From: Halapricum hydrolyticum
GTDB taxonomy: Archaea > Halobacteriota > Halobacteria > Halobacteriales > Haloarculaceae
Length of the DNA: 64,000 bases
Reading direction: 5' to 3'
Assembly (NCBI RefSeq): GCF_025517535.1
Contig: NZ_JAOPKC010000001.1
Location: forward strand, 1 to 64,000
The notes under the pieces were generated by a model that was not told where the DNA came from, searched no databases, and saw nothing but the letters and a program-made list of their open reading frames with translations. A program made the position numbers and the translations under genes. Below, piece after piece: positions 33,123 through 42,456 of the stretch (positions within the stretch are counted from its first letter, which is position 1; each line of letters starts with the position of its first letter).

Positions 33123-34888
33123 GCTGTCTCCTCCCGCTGGAACTTGTTGCGGAGAATGATCGCCGTCCCGTTCATGATGAGCAGGACGACCAGTAGCGTG
33201 ACGACGCCTGCCGCGAGGACGCCGTGCCGATAGAGGGGATCGAACTCTTTCGACCACCGGAAGATCTGTCGGGGCATCGCACTCCCGGTCGCGAAAAAGC
33301 CGTCAGGTGCGCGCCGGACGATCGCCGGCATCCCGATCATCAGAAGCGGCGCGGTCTCGCCGATCGCCCGTCCGAGCGCGAGGATCGTCCCGGTGAGAAT
33401 ACCCGGGAACGCTTGCGGGAGCACGACGTCCCTGATCGTCTGCCATCTGGTCGCTCCCATCCCGTAGGAAGCTTCCCGGTGGGAATCGGGCACTGCCCGG
33501 ATCGCTTCCTGTGCGGAGATGATCACGATCGGCAGAATGAGCAGCCCGACCGCGAGCGCGCCGACGATGATCGCACCCACCGGCATCGACAGGAACCGGA
33601 TGAAAAGCGCCAGTCCCAGCAGTCCGTAGACGACTGACGGGACACCTGCGAGGTTTCCGATATTGATCTCGATGAGCGTGACGAACTTGCCAGCTAGCCC
33701 CTGACTTGGCGCGTACTCCTCGAGATAGATCGCCGCGCCGACACCGACCGGGAAGATCAAGATCACGATCGCGAACAGCATCATCACCGATCCCACGAGC
33801 GGCGGGTAGATCCCGGTCTTCTCGGCGGAGAACCGCGAGTGAGCGTTCGTCAGGAACCCCCAGTCGAGCCACGGGTCAGGCATGCCGAATCCGACCTGCT
33901 GGACGAGCAGCCACCCGGCAAGCGCCCCACCGATCAGAACGAGGGGGAACGCGAGTCCGGCCATCCCCTCCCGTCGACGGACGACGCCTTCGACGTAGAC
34001 CGCCAGCGGCGGGACGGTGACACTGGCGACGACGATCCACACGTCGGATCCGACGCCGAGTGCCGGGGCAGCGACCAGTCCGAGGGCGGCGACGATCATC
34101 GAGAGGCCGCCCAGTGCCAGTCCGGCCTCGCGGCTCTCGCGCCGCCGGGCCAGGATCGGGGCGAAGATCGCTACAACGGGCAGCGTGACGGTTGCGAGCA
34201 GCATCACCCACCGAACCGGCAGAAACGGCGAGGCGAGCACGAGCTCCCGGACGCTGAATAGCCGTGTCGTGAGTACGGGGCCGACGCCGGCCAGACCCGC
34301 GATCCCGTTGACGATGTCGTTGAACATCGCCGGCGGGAGGCCCGCGAGCGCGACGACGGGGGCCACGATAATGATTGCGAGCCGTTCGACCGCTTTTCGG
34401 GGGCGCAGACGGGCGTGACCGTAAATCGCGCCGACGGCGACGAGCAGCGCCAGCTCGGTCGCGAACAGCTCCGAGACAGTCAGCACCTCGATGAACATGA
34501 CGAGTACGCCGGCCGAGACGAGCAGACTGACGATCGGGAGTCCGAGAGTCGCGTAGGCGACTTCGCCGGCCGGATCGTCCCGTCGATAGTAATACAGCGC
34601 AGTCAGCGCGACCGGCAGTCCCAGGGTCGCTCCAAAGACGAGCAGGTACGCCGGCAACACCACAGGCACGACGAACAGCTCCAGACCGGGGAGCACCGGG
34701 ATCGCGAACGTCAGTGCGGGCTCCGCCTCGAACGGACGGAAGGCGTCGTTGGCGACGAACAGCAACAACACCATCACCGAGACCAGCGCCAGGGAGGTCG
34801 ACGCCAGACAGATCGCCTCGAAGGCGCGTCCCCGGAGCCGGCTGACCTGTCCGGCCTGTTGGGCCCACGACGGGGTTTCAGCCGCCAT
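33119..34888 (-). CDS. pstA: Phosphate ABC permease PstA with long membrane extension (operon 2)
   Basis: This is a 589-residue permease. The conserved PstA core begins near residue 375 (FPVGVGAAIYLEEYA) with the coupling loop GMGATRWQTIRDVVLPQAF. About 370 residues of extra hydrophobic sequence precede it, as in the first PstA, although the extensions are only weakly alike. Start ATG 34888. Confidence 0.93.
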   Translation of the reverse strand: MAAETPSWAQQAGQVSRLRGRAFEAICLASTSLALVSVMVLLLFVANDAFRPFEAEPALTFAIPVLPGLELFVVPVVLPAYLLVFGATLGLPVALTALYYYRRDDPAGEVAYATLGLPIVSLLVSAGVLVMFIEVLTVSELFATELALLVAVGAIYGHARLRPRKAVERLAIIIVAPVVALAGLPPAMFNDIVNGIAGLAGVGPVLTTRLFSVRELVLASPFLPVRWVMLLATVTLPVVAIFAPILARRRESREAGLALGGLSMIVAALGLVAAPALGVGSDVWIVVASVTVPPLAVYVEGVVRRREGMAGLAFPLVLIGGALAGWLLVQQVGFGMPDPWLDWGFLTNAHSRFSAEKTGIYPPLVGSVMMLFAIVILIFPVGVGAAIYLEEYAPSQGLAGKFVTLIEINIGNLAGVPSVVYGLLGLALFIRFLSMPVGAIIVGALAVGLLILPIVIISAQEAIRAVPDSHREASYGMGATRWQTIRDVVLPQAFPGILTGTILALGRAIGETAPLLMIGMPAIVRRAPDGFFATGSAMPRQIFRWSKEFDPLYRHGVLAAGVVTLLVVLLIMNGTAIILRNKFQREETA

Positions 34889-34925
34889 CAGTGGCTCACC
34901 TCCGGAGTCGGCGTCCAGATCGCAG

Positions 34926-35861
34926 TCATTCGTACTCCTCCCTGTATCGTGCGGCGATGCGGTTGCTCGCGAGGTTCATCAGGAACGTCACGACGAACAG
35001 TGTCATACCGATCGCGAACATGCTGAGGAATCCGGGGCCGCTGACGTTGTCGGCGCTGTTGATCTGGACCATCGCCGCGGTCATCGGCTGGTTTCCTTCC
35101 CAGAGGTTCTGCAGTGGGTTGGCGAAATCGAACATCCGCGATCGACTCCCCATGGCGACGGCGACGATCATCGTCTCGCCGATCGCTCGTGACAGTGCGA
35201 GGATGTACGACGAGAAGATGCCCGAGATCGCTGCCGGGATCACGACGCCAGTCGACACTTCGAACTTGGTCGCGCCCATACCGTAGGCGGCCTGCCGGAG
35301 CGAGTCCGGGACGGCACTCATTGCGTCTTCGCTGAGACTGGAGACCATCGGGATGATCATGATCCCGACCATGACCGACGCGCTGAGGACGTTGAACGTG
35401 TTCAGCGGAAACCCGAACGTCCGCAGGAACGGCGTGACGTACACCAGCGCGAAGATCCCGTAGACGACCGTCGGAATCCCGGCGAGGATCTCCAGTGCCG
35501 GTTTGAGCACTGACCGTGCGCGATCGCTGGCGTACTCGCTGAGATAGACGGCAGCCGCAGTGCCGATGGGGAGCGCGATCATCGCCGAGATGATCGTCAC
35601 GAGTAGCGTGCCGGTCAACAACGGCAGGACGCCGAACTGGTCCCGCGAGAGGAGGAACTCCGTGCCGGTGAAAAACCCGACAGGGTTGACCTCGGGAAGC
35701 GTGAAGAACTCGACTGCGTTCCAGCCCAGCAGACCGACAATCCCGAGCGTAACAGCGATCGAGACGCTCGCGCACGCGAAGAAGACGTAGCGATACATCC
35801 GTTCGACCGTCGCTCGTTCGGACGGCCGCGACGTGATTTCGTCGGCTGTTTCTGTACTCAT
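34926..35861 (-). CDS. pstC: Phosphate ABC permease PstC (operon 2)
   Basis: This is a 311-residue permease with about six helices, GIPTVVYGIFALVYVTP, and the coupling loop YGMGATKFEVSTGVVIPAA. It is homologous to, but not identical with, the first PstC. A 37-base gap separates it from pstA2 and 21 bases from pstS2. Confidence 0.95.
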   Translation of the reverse strand: MSTETADEITSRPSERATVERMYRYVFFACASVSIAVTLGIVGLLGWNAVEFFTLPEVNPVGFFTGTEFLLSRDQFGVLPLLTGTLLVTIISAMIALPIGTAAAVYLSEYASDRARSVLKPALEILAGIPTVVYGIFALVYVTPFLRTFGFPLNTFNVLSASVMVGIMIIPMVSSLSEDAMSAVPDSLRQAAYGMGATKFEVSTGVVIPAAISGIFSSYILALSRAIGETMIVAVAMGSRSRMFDFANPLQNLWEGNQPMTAAMVQINSADNVSGPGFLSMFAIGMTLFVVTFLMNLASNRIAARYREEYE

Positions 35862-35882
35862 AAATAGAAACGGAGGCGGGGT

Positions 35883-36914
35883 CTACTTGCCGGCCGCTTC
35901 GTCGAGCTTCGCGAGGTTCTCGTCGCGCAGATCCGTACTCGATGGGACGTAACCGATCTCCTGAACGATGTCCGTCTCGGCCTTTTCGAGGTAGAACTTC
36001 ATGAACTCGTAGACCTCCTCCCGCTGGAGGGCATCTTTCGCGACGTAGATGAACAGCGGTCGTGCCATCGGGTACGAGCCGTCCTTCGCGTTGGCGAGAC
36101 TGGGCTCCGTACACCCCTGGCCGCCGTCGATCTCGAGGGCCTTGACCTGCTCGCTGTTGGACTTGTAGTAGGCGTACCCGAAGTACCCCATCGCGTTCGT
36201 GTTGTCTCGGATCCCCTGGACGATCGTCTCGTCGTCCTCCGTGGGCTGGTGGCGGGCGGTGTGGCGGTAGTCCTCGCCGACGATGTTCTCGTTGAACCAG
36301 TCATAGGTACCGGACGTCTCGGCGGGCCCGAACAGCGGGATCTCCTGATCGGGGAACTCGTCGCGGATCTCCGACCAGTTCGTCGCGCCGTCCTCTCGCC
36401 AGATCTGGGACAGTTCGTCCGGTGTCATGCAGTCGACCCAGTCGGCGTCGTTGTTGACGGCCATTGTGAGAGCGTCGCCGGCGATCTGGAACTCGACCGG
36501 CTCGACGTCGTTCCCGCTACACTGCTCTGTCTCGCTGTCCTTGATCGGGCGGGATGCCCCGTTAATCTCCGCGTCACCTGGACAGAACCAGTTCTTGAAA
36601 CCGCCACCACTGCCCGTGGGATCGACGGTGACGTTGACCCCCTCGTGTTCCTCCATGAACAGCTCGGCCATGGCGTCTGACACGGGGAAGACAGTGCTCG
36701 ACCCCTTGATGGTGATCTCGCCGGACAACCCGGAGTCGCCGTTGCCGTTGCCGTTGCCATTGCCATTGCCGTTGCCATTGCCATTGCCGTTGCCATTGCC
36801 GTTGCCGTTGCCGTCACCTGTGGACGTACAACCGGCCAGTGTGATCGCTCCCGCTGCGCCGGAACCGATCAGGAACTTGCGTCGCGTCACGTCGCCCGCG
36901 TCTTTGCGTGACAT
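35883..36914 (-). CDS. pstS: Phosphate-binding lipoprotein PstS (operon 2)
   Basis: This 343-residue protein has a Tat lipoprotein signal (TRRKFLIG, lipobox cysteine C29) and then a (Gly-Asn) linker of about 12 units. The binding core includes IKGSSTVFPVS, PTGSGGGF and PAETSGTYDWF. ATG 36914 is preferred over the adjacent GTG 36917. A TATA-like GGTATTTC (complement of 36940-36948) lies about 30 bases upstream. Confidence 0.95.
   Translation of the reverse strand: MSRKDAGDVTRRKFLIGSGAAGAITLAGCTSTGDGNGNGNGNGNGNGNGNGNGNGNGNGDSGLSGEITIKGSSTVFPVSDAMAELFMEEHEGVNVTVDPTGSGGGFKNWFCPGDAEINGASRPIKDSETEQCSGNDVEPVEFQIAGDALTMAVNNDADWVDCMTPDELSQIWREDGATNWSEIRDEFPDQEIPLFGPAETSGTYDWFNENIVGEDYRHTARHQPTEDDETIVQGIRDNTNAMGYFGYAYYKSNSEQVKALEIDGGQGCTEPSLANAKDGSYPMARPLFIYVAKDALQREEVYEFMKFYLEKAETDIVQEIGYVPSSTDLRDENLAKLDEAAGK
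36738..36813. repeat. Hexanucleotide microsatellite in pstS2 linker
   Basis: About twelve tandem six-base units of the form (GTTGCC/ATTGCC) encode the Gly-Asn linker between the lipid anchor and the binding domain. The units differ only in a synonymous Asn codon position, as expected from slippage. Confidence 0.9.
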
Positions 36915-37351
36915 CACCTGAATCCAACTGTGAAACAGGGAAATACCCTGCTATGAGGAGTATAGATAGTTCAATTCTATATAGTAAGGACAGTATGGTA
37001 TACATTGTCGCATATTGCCAGCAATATTGATATTGTTTCGAGCGATCGGCAGTTGCCGGTTCTCGTTGACGGCTGGCGATGAGTCCCCTCCTGACCGAGG
37101 TCAGGGTGACTCTCTTCCGGCGACGTAAGGGTCGATATCGGCGAATGTCTTGTCCGATTCTCCCTTGGCGACCAGCATCCTCGTTCACTCTTCTACTCTC
37201 CGGAAAATAAATACAAAAACATAGTTATATGTTACACTATAGCTGTCATGATGGGTGGCTTTGGCTGGACGTAGCAATATATACATATTAGTGGCATTTA
37301 CTACATAGATGTTCCATAATCTATTAGTCCACGCGAGTCTCCAGTTGGGGT
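36915..37351. promoter_or_regulatory. Divergent control region between pstS2 and the AbrB-PhoU gene
   Basis: This 437-base, AT-rich non-coding stretch holds a TATA-like box for pstS2 (36940-36948) and one for the regulator (TCTATTA near 37319-37326, about 30 bases before ATG 37352). It also has two perfect palindromes: ATATTGC/GCAATAT at 37012-37027 and CCTGACC/GGTCAGG at 37090-37105. I see no convincing small gene. The palindromes are candidate operators for phosphate control. Confidence 0.6.
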
Positions 37352-38356
37352 ATGGAGACCCGGAAAGTCCAGGTGACAGGCGGCTCGACCTACACCGTGT
37401 CACTTCCGAAAGAGTGGGCGACCGACAACGACGTCAGCGCGGGATCCGTCGTGGAGTTTCATTCCGAGAAGGACCTGCTGTTGCTCTCGCCGCAGGACGA
37501 GGTCGATCGGACCGAGGGAACGCTCGACATCACCGGGCTGGCGGAAGACCACGACTTGACGCGTGCGGTGATGACCATGTACGTCAGCGGGTTCGACATC
37601 ATCACGCTCGAAGCCAGTCGGATCACTGCCGCACAGCGTCGCGTCATCCGCGACGCCACGCAGGGACTGGTGGGGCTGGAAGTGATCGAAGAGACCGGCG
37701 AACGGGTCGTGCTGCAGGACCTGCTCGACTCCTCGGAGCTGTCGGTCCACAACGCGATCACGCGCATGCGCCTGGTGTCGCTGACGATGCTGTCCGACGC
37801 CGTCGAGGCGCTGATCGAGAACGACGACGAACTCGCCGACGACGTGATGGAACGGGACGACGACGTCGACCGGCTGTGGTACATGGTTTCGCGGGTGTTC
37901 CGGACGGTACTTCGCGATCCCGCTGCAGCCTCCGACATCGGTTTCCCCCGCGAGACGGTGTTCGATTACCAGTCGGCCGCCCGCCAGCTCGAGCGGATCG
38001 CGGACCACGCGACCAAGATTGCCCGGATCGCCGGCGAGGTTGGCGACGTCACCGACGCGGAGGCCGAGGCACTGATCGATCTCAAGGACGGCGCCATCGA
38101 GGTCCCGGAGCTGGCGATGGACGCGCTGTTCGAGGACGACCCCGACGAGGCGACGCGCATGGCGAACGAGGCGCGTGCGATGGTCCGTGACGTCGACGAT
38201 CAGAGCCGCGAGGTGGACAACCTCATCCGGAAGCAGGATGATCCACAGAGTGCCCAGCGACTCGGCCTGGTCGTCGACTCGCTGTCCCGGACGGCCGACT
38301 ACGGATCCAATATCGCCGAGAGTGCCCTCCAGAAGGCCGCGCCCCGGCCGAGCTAG
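37352..38356 (+). CDS. AbrB-PhoU phosphate uptake regulator
   Basis: This 334-residue protein begins with a SpoVT/AbrB-type DNA-binding fold (VTGGSTYTVSLPKEWA, then VSAGSVVEF). It continues with two helical PhoU repeats (AARQLERIADHATKIARI and later SLSRTADYGSNIAESAL). The union suggests a transcription regulator that senses phosphate state through its PhoU part. It is divergent from the two pst operons and is the best candidate for their control. Confidence 0.9.
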   Translation: METRKVQVTGGSTYTVSLPKEWATDNDVSAGSVVEFHSEKDLLLLSPQDEVDRTEGTLDITGLAEDHDLTRAVMTMYVSGFDIITLEASRITAAQRRVIRDATQGLVGLEVIEETGERVVLQDLLDSSELSVHNAITRMRLVSLTMLSDAVEALIENDDELADDVMERDDDVDRLWYMVSRVFRTVLRDPAAASDIGFPRETVFDYQSAARQLERIADHATKIARIAGEVGDVTDAEAEALIDLKDGAIEVPELAMDALFEDDPDEATRMANEARAMVRDVDDQSREVDNLIRKQDDPQSAQRLGLVVDSLSRTADYGSNIAESALQKAAPRPS

Positions 38357-38450
38357 GCCGCCTCAGCCGCCCGCTCGAACCGACCCCCTCTCGCGCTTGC
38401 GGCGAACGCACCGATCAGTCTCGCTTCGACCTGGACTCCGAGCGCCCGCG

Positions 38451-39224
38451 CTACTCGGCCCGGAGACCACGCATTCGATGGCCCTGTATCGTCTTCAGGC
38501 AGGCACCGGCGTCCGACAGCACCGGTGCTGGCGTCTCCAGATCGGCGTAGAGATACTCGTAGAACCCGAAGCCGTCTGACCCCAGCACGTGTATCTGATC
38601 CGATTCGCGGAGCTGCGTCTGACGCTCGTTCGCGAGGCCGAGACAGCGCGACTGTAGCGTCGCCAGCGTGTCGTCGATCCGGCTCAACTGACGGGTCCCG
38701 GACGCCGACTCGATCGCCGCACCCGCTTCGACGACATCCCGTTCGATCGCCGTGAGGTCGGCTTCGAACGCGACGAGTCGATCCCGTTCTCGCTCGACGT
38801 ACTGGAGCGCCCGCTTTCGCTCGTCACGGGCCTGCCTGCAGGCGTCGGTGACGGCGTCGTATACCTGCCGTGTCAACACGGTACCGTCGACGATGCGACT
38901 GGCCAGCGGTTCCCCGAATTCGGCCGCGAGGTTCGCCCGGAGCGACTCGTCGTATTCGATCTCGTAGTGCGGGACCTCCATTACTGTCTCCCGATACGCG
39001 TCGCGCACCTCCCCTAATCCGCGAGCAACCTCGGTGGGACGGGCTATCGATGCCGCGGTCACGGCACCGGACTGAACGGCTGTCGAGGCTCGGGCGTCCA
39101 CCTGAATCGCACTGACGCGCCGCAGCAGCGTCTCGAACGCGTCCCGCTCGGCCTCGAGAATGTCACGTTCGGCTCGGACGGCAGCGAGCGCGCGGTCGAT
39201 GTGTGGATGTCTGATGTCAGTCAT
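38451..39224 (-). CDS. Haloarchaeal coiled-coil protein, DUF7260-like
   Basis: This 257-residue helical protein is rich in Arg, Glu and Ala, with coiled-coil stretches (HIDRALAAVRAERDILEAERDAFETLL). It contains no membrane helix or catalytic motif. I recall this type as haloarchaeal DUF7260. The start is uncertain: ATG 39224 begins near the conserved HIDRAL, but a GTG at 39314 has a TATA-like CTATAGATC about 25 bases upstream and would add 30 residues. Confidence 0.7.
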   Translation of the reverse strand: MTDIRHPHIDRALAAVRAERDILEAERDAFETLLRRVSAIQVDARASTAVQSGAVTAASIARPTEVARGLGEVRDAYRETVMEVPHYEIEYDESLRANLAAEFGEPLASRIVDGTVLTRQVYDAVTDACRQARDERKRALQYVERERDRLVAFEADLTAIERDVVEAGAAIESASGTRQLSRIDDTLATLQSRCLGLANERQTQLRESDQIHVLGSDGFGFYEYLYADLETPAPVLSDAGACLKTIQGHRMRGLRAE

Positions 39225-39482
39225 CTCTGATCGGGACTCGGCGAGCACTCGATGGCACAGTGCGTCAGACGCTGTGCGCACCAGTCTCTCGGCCTCGACT
39301 GAACGGAGAAACACGAAAATGTGTTACTATTAGATCTATAGTTCGGTATTGATCTATATATGTGGGTGGTGATGAGCTGTCGGCACACGGAGAGGGCCCG
39401 AAATCGACGGCTGCGTCCCGCACTCGCGGGAAGACTCCAATTGCGTTTCGTTGAAAGCGGTCGTCTCGAGTGGCGAGCCCAG

Positions 39483-40175
39483 TCACAATTCGATCGGGTC
39501 GATCGCGCTGCGTCGCCCATCGAGCACGTCGAACCGATCGTCGCGACGCCGTTCGAGCCAGTAGAGCAGCCGCTCGGCCCACTGGAGCTTCTGCCGTTTC
39601 GCGGGTCCGACTGCCGGGTCGTCGAAATCCCATCCGGGGAAGACGAGCTCGCTCGCGCCGAAGTGGTCGGCCAGAAACGCCGCCCGGTCGCCGTCGGTGA
39701 ACCCGCCGAAGTTCCGGACTGGGGTCCGCGGCGCCGCTTGCGTCGTCGGGATCACTGCCGACAGCCGACAGCGCGGGACGTACTCATGGACGGCGTTCGC
39801 GTTGTCGCCGTGCGCGTGGATCACGACCGGCGTCCCGTAGGTCGTCAGCCGGACGGCAGTCTCGGGCGTGCCGTCGAGGTCGGTGACCAGACAGTCCACG
39901 CCGATTTCGCTGGCGAGTAGTCGTCGCCCGGCACTCGAGGCGGCGACGACGGCGTCGGCCCCGCGAGCCAGTTCGAGTTCGCCCTCCAGGGACGGCCCCG
40001 CGCCCGCAATCGCCACGCGGTCGCCGGCGAAATCCAGCGATCCGTCGAAGACCTCCCCGTCCAGTGCACGCAACATACCGGCGTACACGTCACGGGCACG
40101 TTCGTCCGCCTCACGGTCGTACCCCATGTCCTCGAGGATCTGCTCGTAGATCGGTTCCCAGGTCTCGAAGTCCAT
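39483..40175 (-). CDS. mptE: 6-hydroxymethyl-7,8-dihydropterin pyrophosphokinase MptE-like
   Basis: This is a 230-residue protein. VAIAGAGPSLEGELE and DCLVTDLDGTP are typical of the archaeal MptE/DUF115 family, which moves pyrophosphate from ATP to hydroxymethyl-dihydropterin. It begins one base after the folP stop, so the enzyme that makes the pterin pyrophosphate is encoded beside the one that uses it. Confidence 0.87.
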   Translation of the reverse strand: MDFETWEPIYEQILEDMGYDREADERARDVYAGMLRALDGEVFDGSLDFAGDRVAIAGAGPSLEGELELARGADAVVAASSAGRRLLASEIGVDCLVTDLDGTPETAVRLTTYGTPVVIHAHGDNANAVHEYVPRCRLSAVIPTTQAAPRTPVRNFGGFTDGDRAAFLADHFGASELVFPGWDFDDPAVGPAKRQKLQWAERLLYWLERRRDDRFDVLDGRRSAIDPIEL

Positions 40176-40176
40176 G

Positions 40177-41364
40177 CTACTCTAGACGTTCCGCGATCGT
40201 CGCGAGTGCTTCACCGAGCGCGTTCGATTCGTCGATGTCGGTCGCGAGCGCACCGAGAGCGGCCGGCGACCCGATCAGCAGATCGCTATCGCCCTCGCCC
40301 GGCGCGTAGACGCCGCCATGGGCCGGGGCGTGGGTCGCGAGCCAGTCGCGCTGGGTCGGTGAGAGGCCCCCCAGCTCGAACACGCGGACGACCGACCGGG
40401 TGGCCGTCCGCTCGTCAGCACCCACGCGCTCGCAGTGTCGTTTCGCCTCGCCTACTGTCGTCACGTCGAGTTCCTCGATGTCGATCGCGCCGTCGTCGAT
40501 CCGCTGGCGGGTGAACGTGTCGCCGACGAGGGCGGCGTCGCGCGTCTCGGCGACGTCGTGGGTGCGAATCACGTGTGCGCCGCGTTCGACCGCCATCGAC
40601 GTCGCCGCCAGACTCACCGGCAACGCCGCCTCGGTCGATCGGTCCGCGATCGATCGCAGGAAGTTCTTGCGGTTGATCGAGACGAGGATCGGCCGTCCCA
40701 GTCCGCGGAATTCCCGGAGCCGGCGGAACGTCTCCCGGTCGTCCTCGATCGTCTGGGCTTCGCTCCAGCCGCCGAAGGCCGGATCGACGATCGTCTTGTC
40801 CGTCAGGCCGTGTTGCTTCAGTGCCTCGTAGACCTGATCGACGTAGTCCGCACCTCGTTCCCACTCCGGCGAGCGCCGCTCGGCCCAGGGCGTCTCCTCG
40901 ACGGCGCCCGGACGCTGCAGATCCGGCGGACTGGCCATCTTCGCGACGGCGACGTCGTAGTCCGAACAGATCTCGGGCATCTTCGGGTCCGCGAACCCGC
41001 CGATGTCGTTGACCATGTCGAATCCCCGCTGGAGTGCACGTTCGGCGACCTCGTGATAGCGAGTCTCGATCGAGAAGACCGCGTCGCCGTTCACTGATTC
41101 GATCGTCTCGATCGCGACGTCGAGACGGTCGAGTTCCTCCTCGGCGGAGAGGACCTCGAACCGCTTGTTCGCCGATTCGAGTCCGATGTCGACGATATCG
41201 GCCCCCTGATCGATGAGTTCGCGGTCGACGTAGGCGGCGGCCTCGCCCGGATCGTCGTAGACGCTCGGATCGTATGGCGACTCGCGGCTGACGTTGAGCA
41301 CGCCCATGATTCGCGGGGGATGATCGTCGCCGATCCGCAAGCCGCCGGCGTCGACAGTCTGCAT
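40177..41364 (-). CDS. folP: Dihydropteroate synthase with C-terminal extension
   Basis: This enzyme joins pterin pyrophosphate to p-aminobenzoate in folate synthesis. The 395-residue protein has the barrel motifs MGVLNVSRESPYDPS, VNDIGGFADP, VDPAFGGWSEAQ, and LVSINRKNFL with the late RTHDV strand. The pABA loop reads GLESANKRF instead of the bacterial GGESTRPG. About 115 C-terminal residues go beyond the usual domain. ATG 41364 is chosen; an upstream extension is possible. Confidence 0.9.
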   Translation of the reverse strand: MQTVDAGGLRIGDDHPPRIMGVLNVSRESPYDPSVYDDPGEAAAYVDRELIDQGADIVDIGLESANKRFEVLSAEEELDRLDVAIETIESVNGDAVFSIETRYHEVAERALQRGFDMVNDIGGFADPKMPEICSDYDVAVAKMASPPDLQRPGAVEETPWAERRSPEWERGADYVDQVYEALKQHGLTDKTIVDPAFGGWSEAQTIEDDRETFRRLREFRGLGRPILVSINRKNFLRSIADRSTEAALPVSLAATSMAVERGAHVIRTHDVAETRDAALVGDTFTRQRIDDGAIDIEELDVTTVGEAKRHCERVGADERTATRSVVRVFELGGLSPTQRDWLATHAPAHGGVYAPGEGDSDLLIGSPAALGALATDIDESNALGEALATIAERLE

Positions 41365-41456
41365 GGCTGCCCCGAGGGTCCGGAGGAAGAAAAACGGCGG
41401 GGAGGCGGCCATCTTTCTGTGAGGAGGGCATCCCGCTGTCTAGGGCGGGGTGGACG

Positions 41457-42356
41457 TCATCCAGTCGCGTTGACGTTTTCTGTCCAGGCCGGCTCCGTCA
41501 CCGTCGTCTCGTTGAGATCGGTCACCGTGTACTGGTAGGCGATCGCGAGATCTGTACCCCGAACGCTCGTCCCGGACGCTCGAACCGTCGTACTCGTGAC
41601 GAGGCCGTCGTCGGTGACGAGCACGGTCGCGTTGATCTGATCGAGTTCGGAGAACGAACTGCCGGCCCCCGCAGAGAGCACCGGCAGGCTCGCCTGACCG
41701 CTCGCGGTGTACCGCGTTACGGTTTCGTTCCCGAATTCGGTCGTCCCCTGCTCCTGGAGCGACGCGTTCATGTTCTCGTACAGTCCGGTCCAGCCGGCCG
41801 ACGTGAAATTCACGGGCGTCGGCGGTGCGGAATAGTTGTACGGCTGCTGGTCGTAGTAGTACTCGGCTTGCTGGCTCGTCGAACTGTTCGCCCGCAGGAA
41901 CGTCTCGTCACCGGCCGTGTACTTATCCGTCCGCTGCTTGGTCGCGTACTGCGGCGCGGTCACACTCTTTGTCGCGGTCTGGAGGCCCACTCGGTCGGCG
42001 AGGTCGTAATACGAGACCATCTGGGTGTCCGAGACGGACGTGTTCCCGCCGGTCGTCTGTCGGACGAGCACCTGCTGGCTGGCCGTCAGTGAACTGGCAG
42101 CGTCGATCCGCTCGGCGTGGTTGGCGGCTAGCTCCTCCGGGTCGACGTCGCTCGCCGGCGGTTCAGTCGTCGTTTCGTCTGCCGGATCCGTCGTCGTTCC
42201 GTCTGCCGGATCCGTCGTCGTCTCGGTCAACGGGTAATCGTCCGTCGTCTCGGTCGGTGTCGTGTCGCCGGTGCTGCAACCGGCGAGCGCGACGAGCGCG
42301 ACCGCCAGGACGACGAGGACGATTCGCTTCGTCTGCGGGGACAGTAATCGATCCAT
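41457..42356 (-). CDS. Surface lipoprotein, LolA-like haloarchaeal family
   Basis: This 299-residue protein has a hydrophobic signal ending in a lipobox (VALVALAGCSTG, C27). A Thr/Asp-rich linker with TTTDPAD repeats follows, then a beta-rich domain with many N-glycosylation sequons. Such haloarchaeal lipoproteins (some labelled DUF7537) resemble LolA/LppX folds. ATG 42356 follows a TATA-like ACTTAAGG at 42380-42387. Function unknown. Confidence 0.78.
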   Translation of the reverse strand: MDRLLSPQTKRIVLVVLAVALVALAGCSTGDTTPTETTDDYPLTETTTDPADGTTTDPADETTTEPPASDVDPEELAANHAERIDAASSLTASQQVLVRQTTGGNTSVSDTQMVSYYDLADRVGLQTATKSVTAPQYATKQRTDKYTAGDETFLRANSSTSQQAEYYYDQQPYNYSAPPTPVNFTSAGWTGLYENMNASLQEQGTTEFGNETVTRYTASGQASLPVLSAGAGSSFSELDQINATVLVTDDGLVTSTTVRASGTSVRGTDLAIAYQYTVTDLNETTVTEPAWTENVNATG

Positions 42357-42456
42357 CGACTCGCCGTTCCCGGTGAAGGTCCTTAAGTTGCGTCTTTCGG
42401 TCCCGCAGCTTGCCCCTCTCGGCACGTTCAAGTGGTCACTCGCCTGTACGTGTCCT

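Noticed and set aside
34888..36114. 408-codon minus-strand frame spanning pstA2 and pstC2 junctions
   Set aside because: It is in a different frame from PstC2 and PstS2, which show full families; the product is Arg-rich noise.
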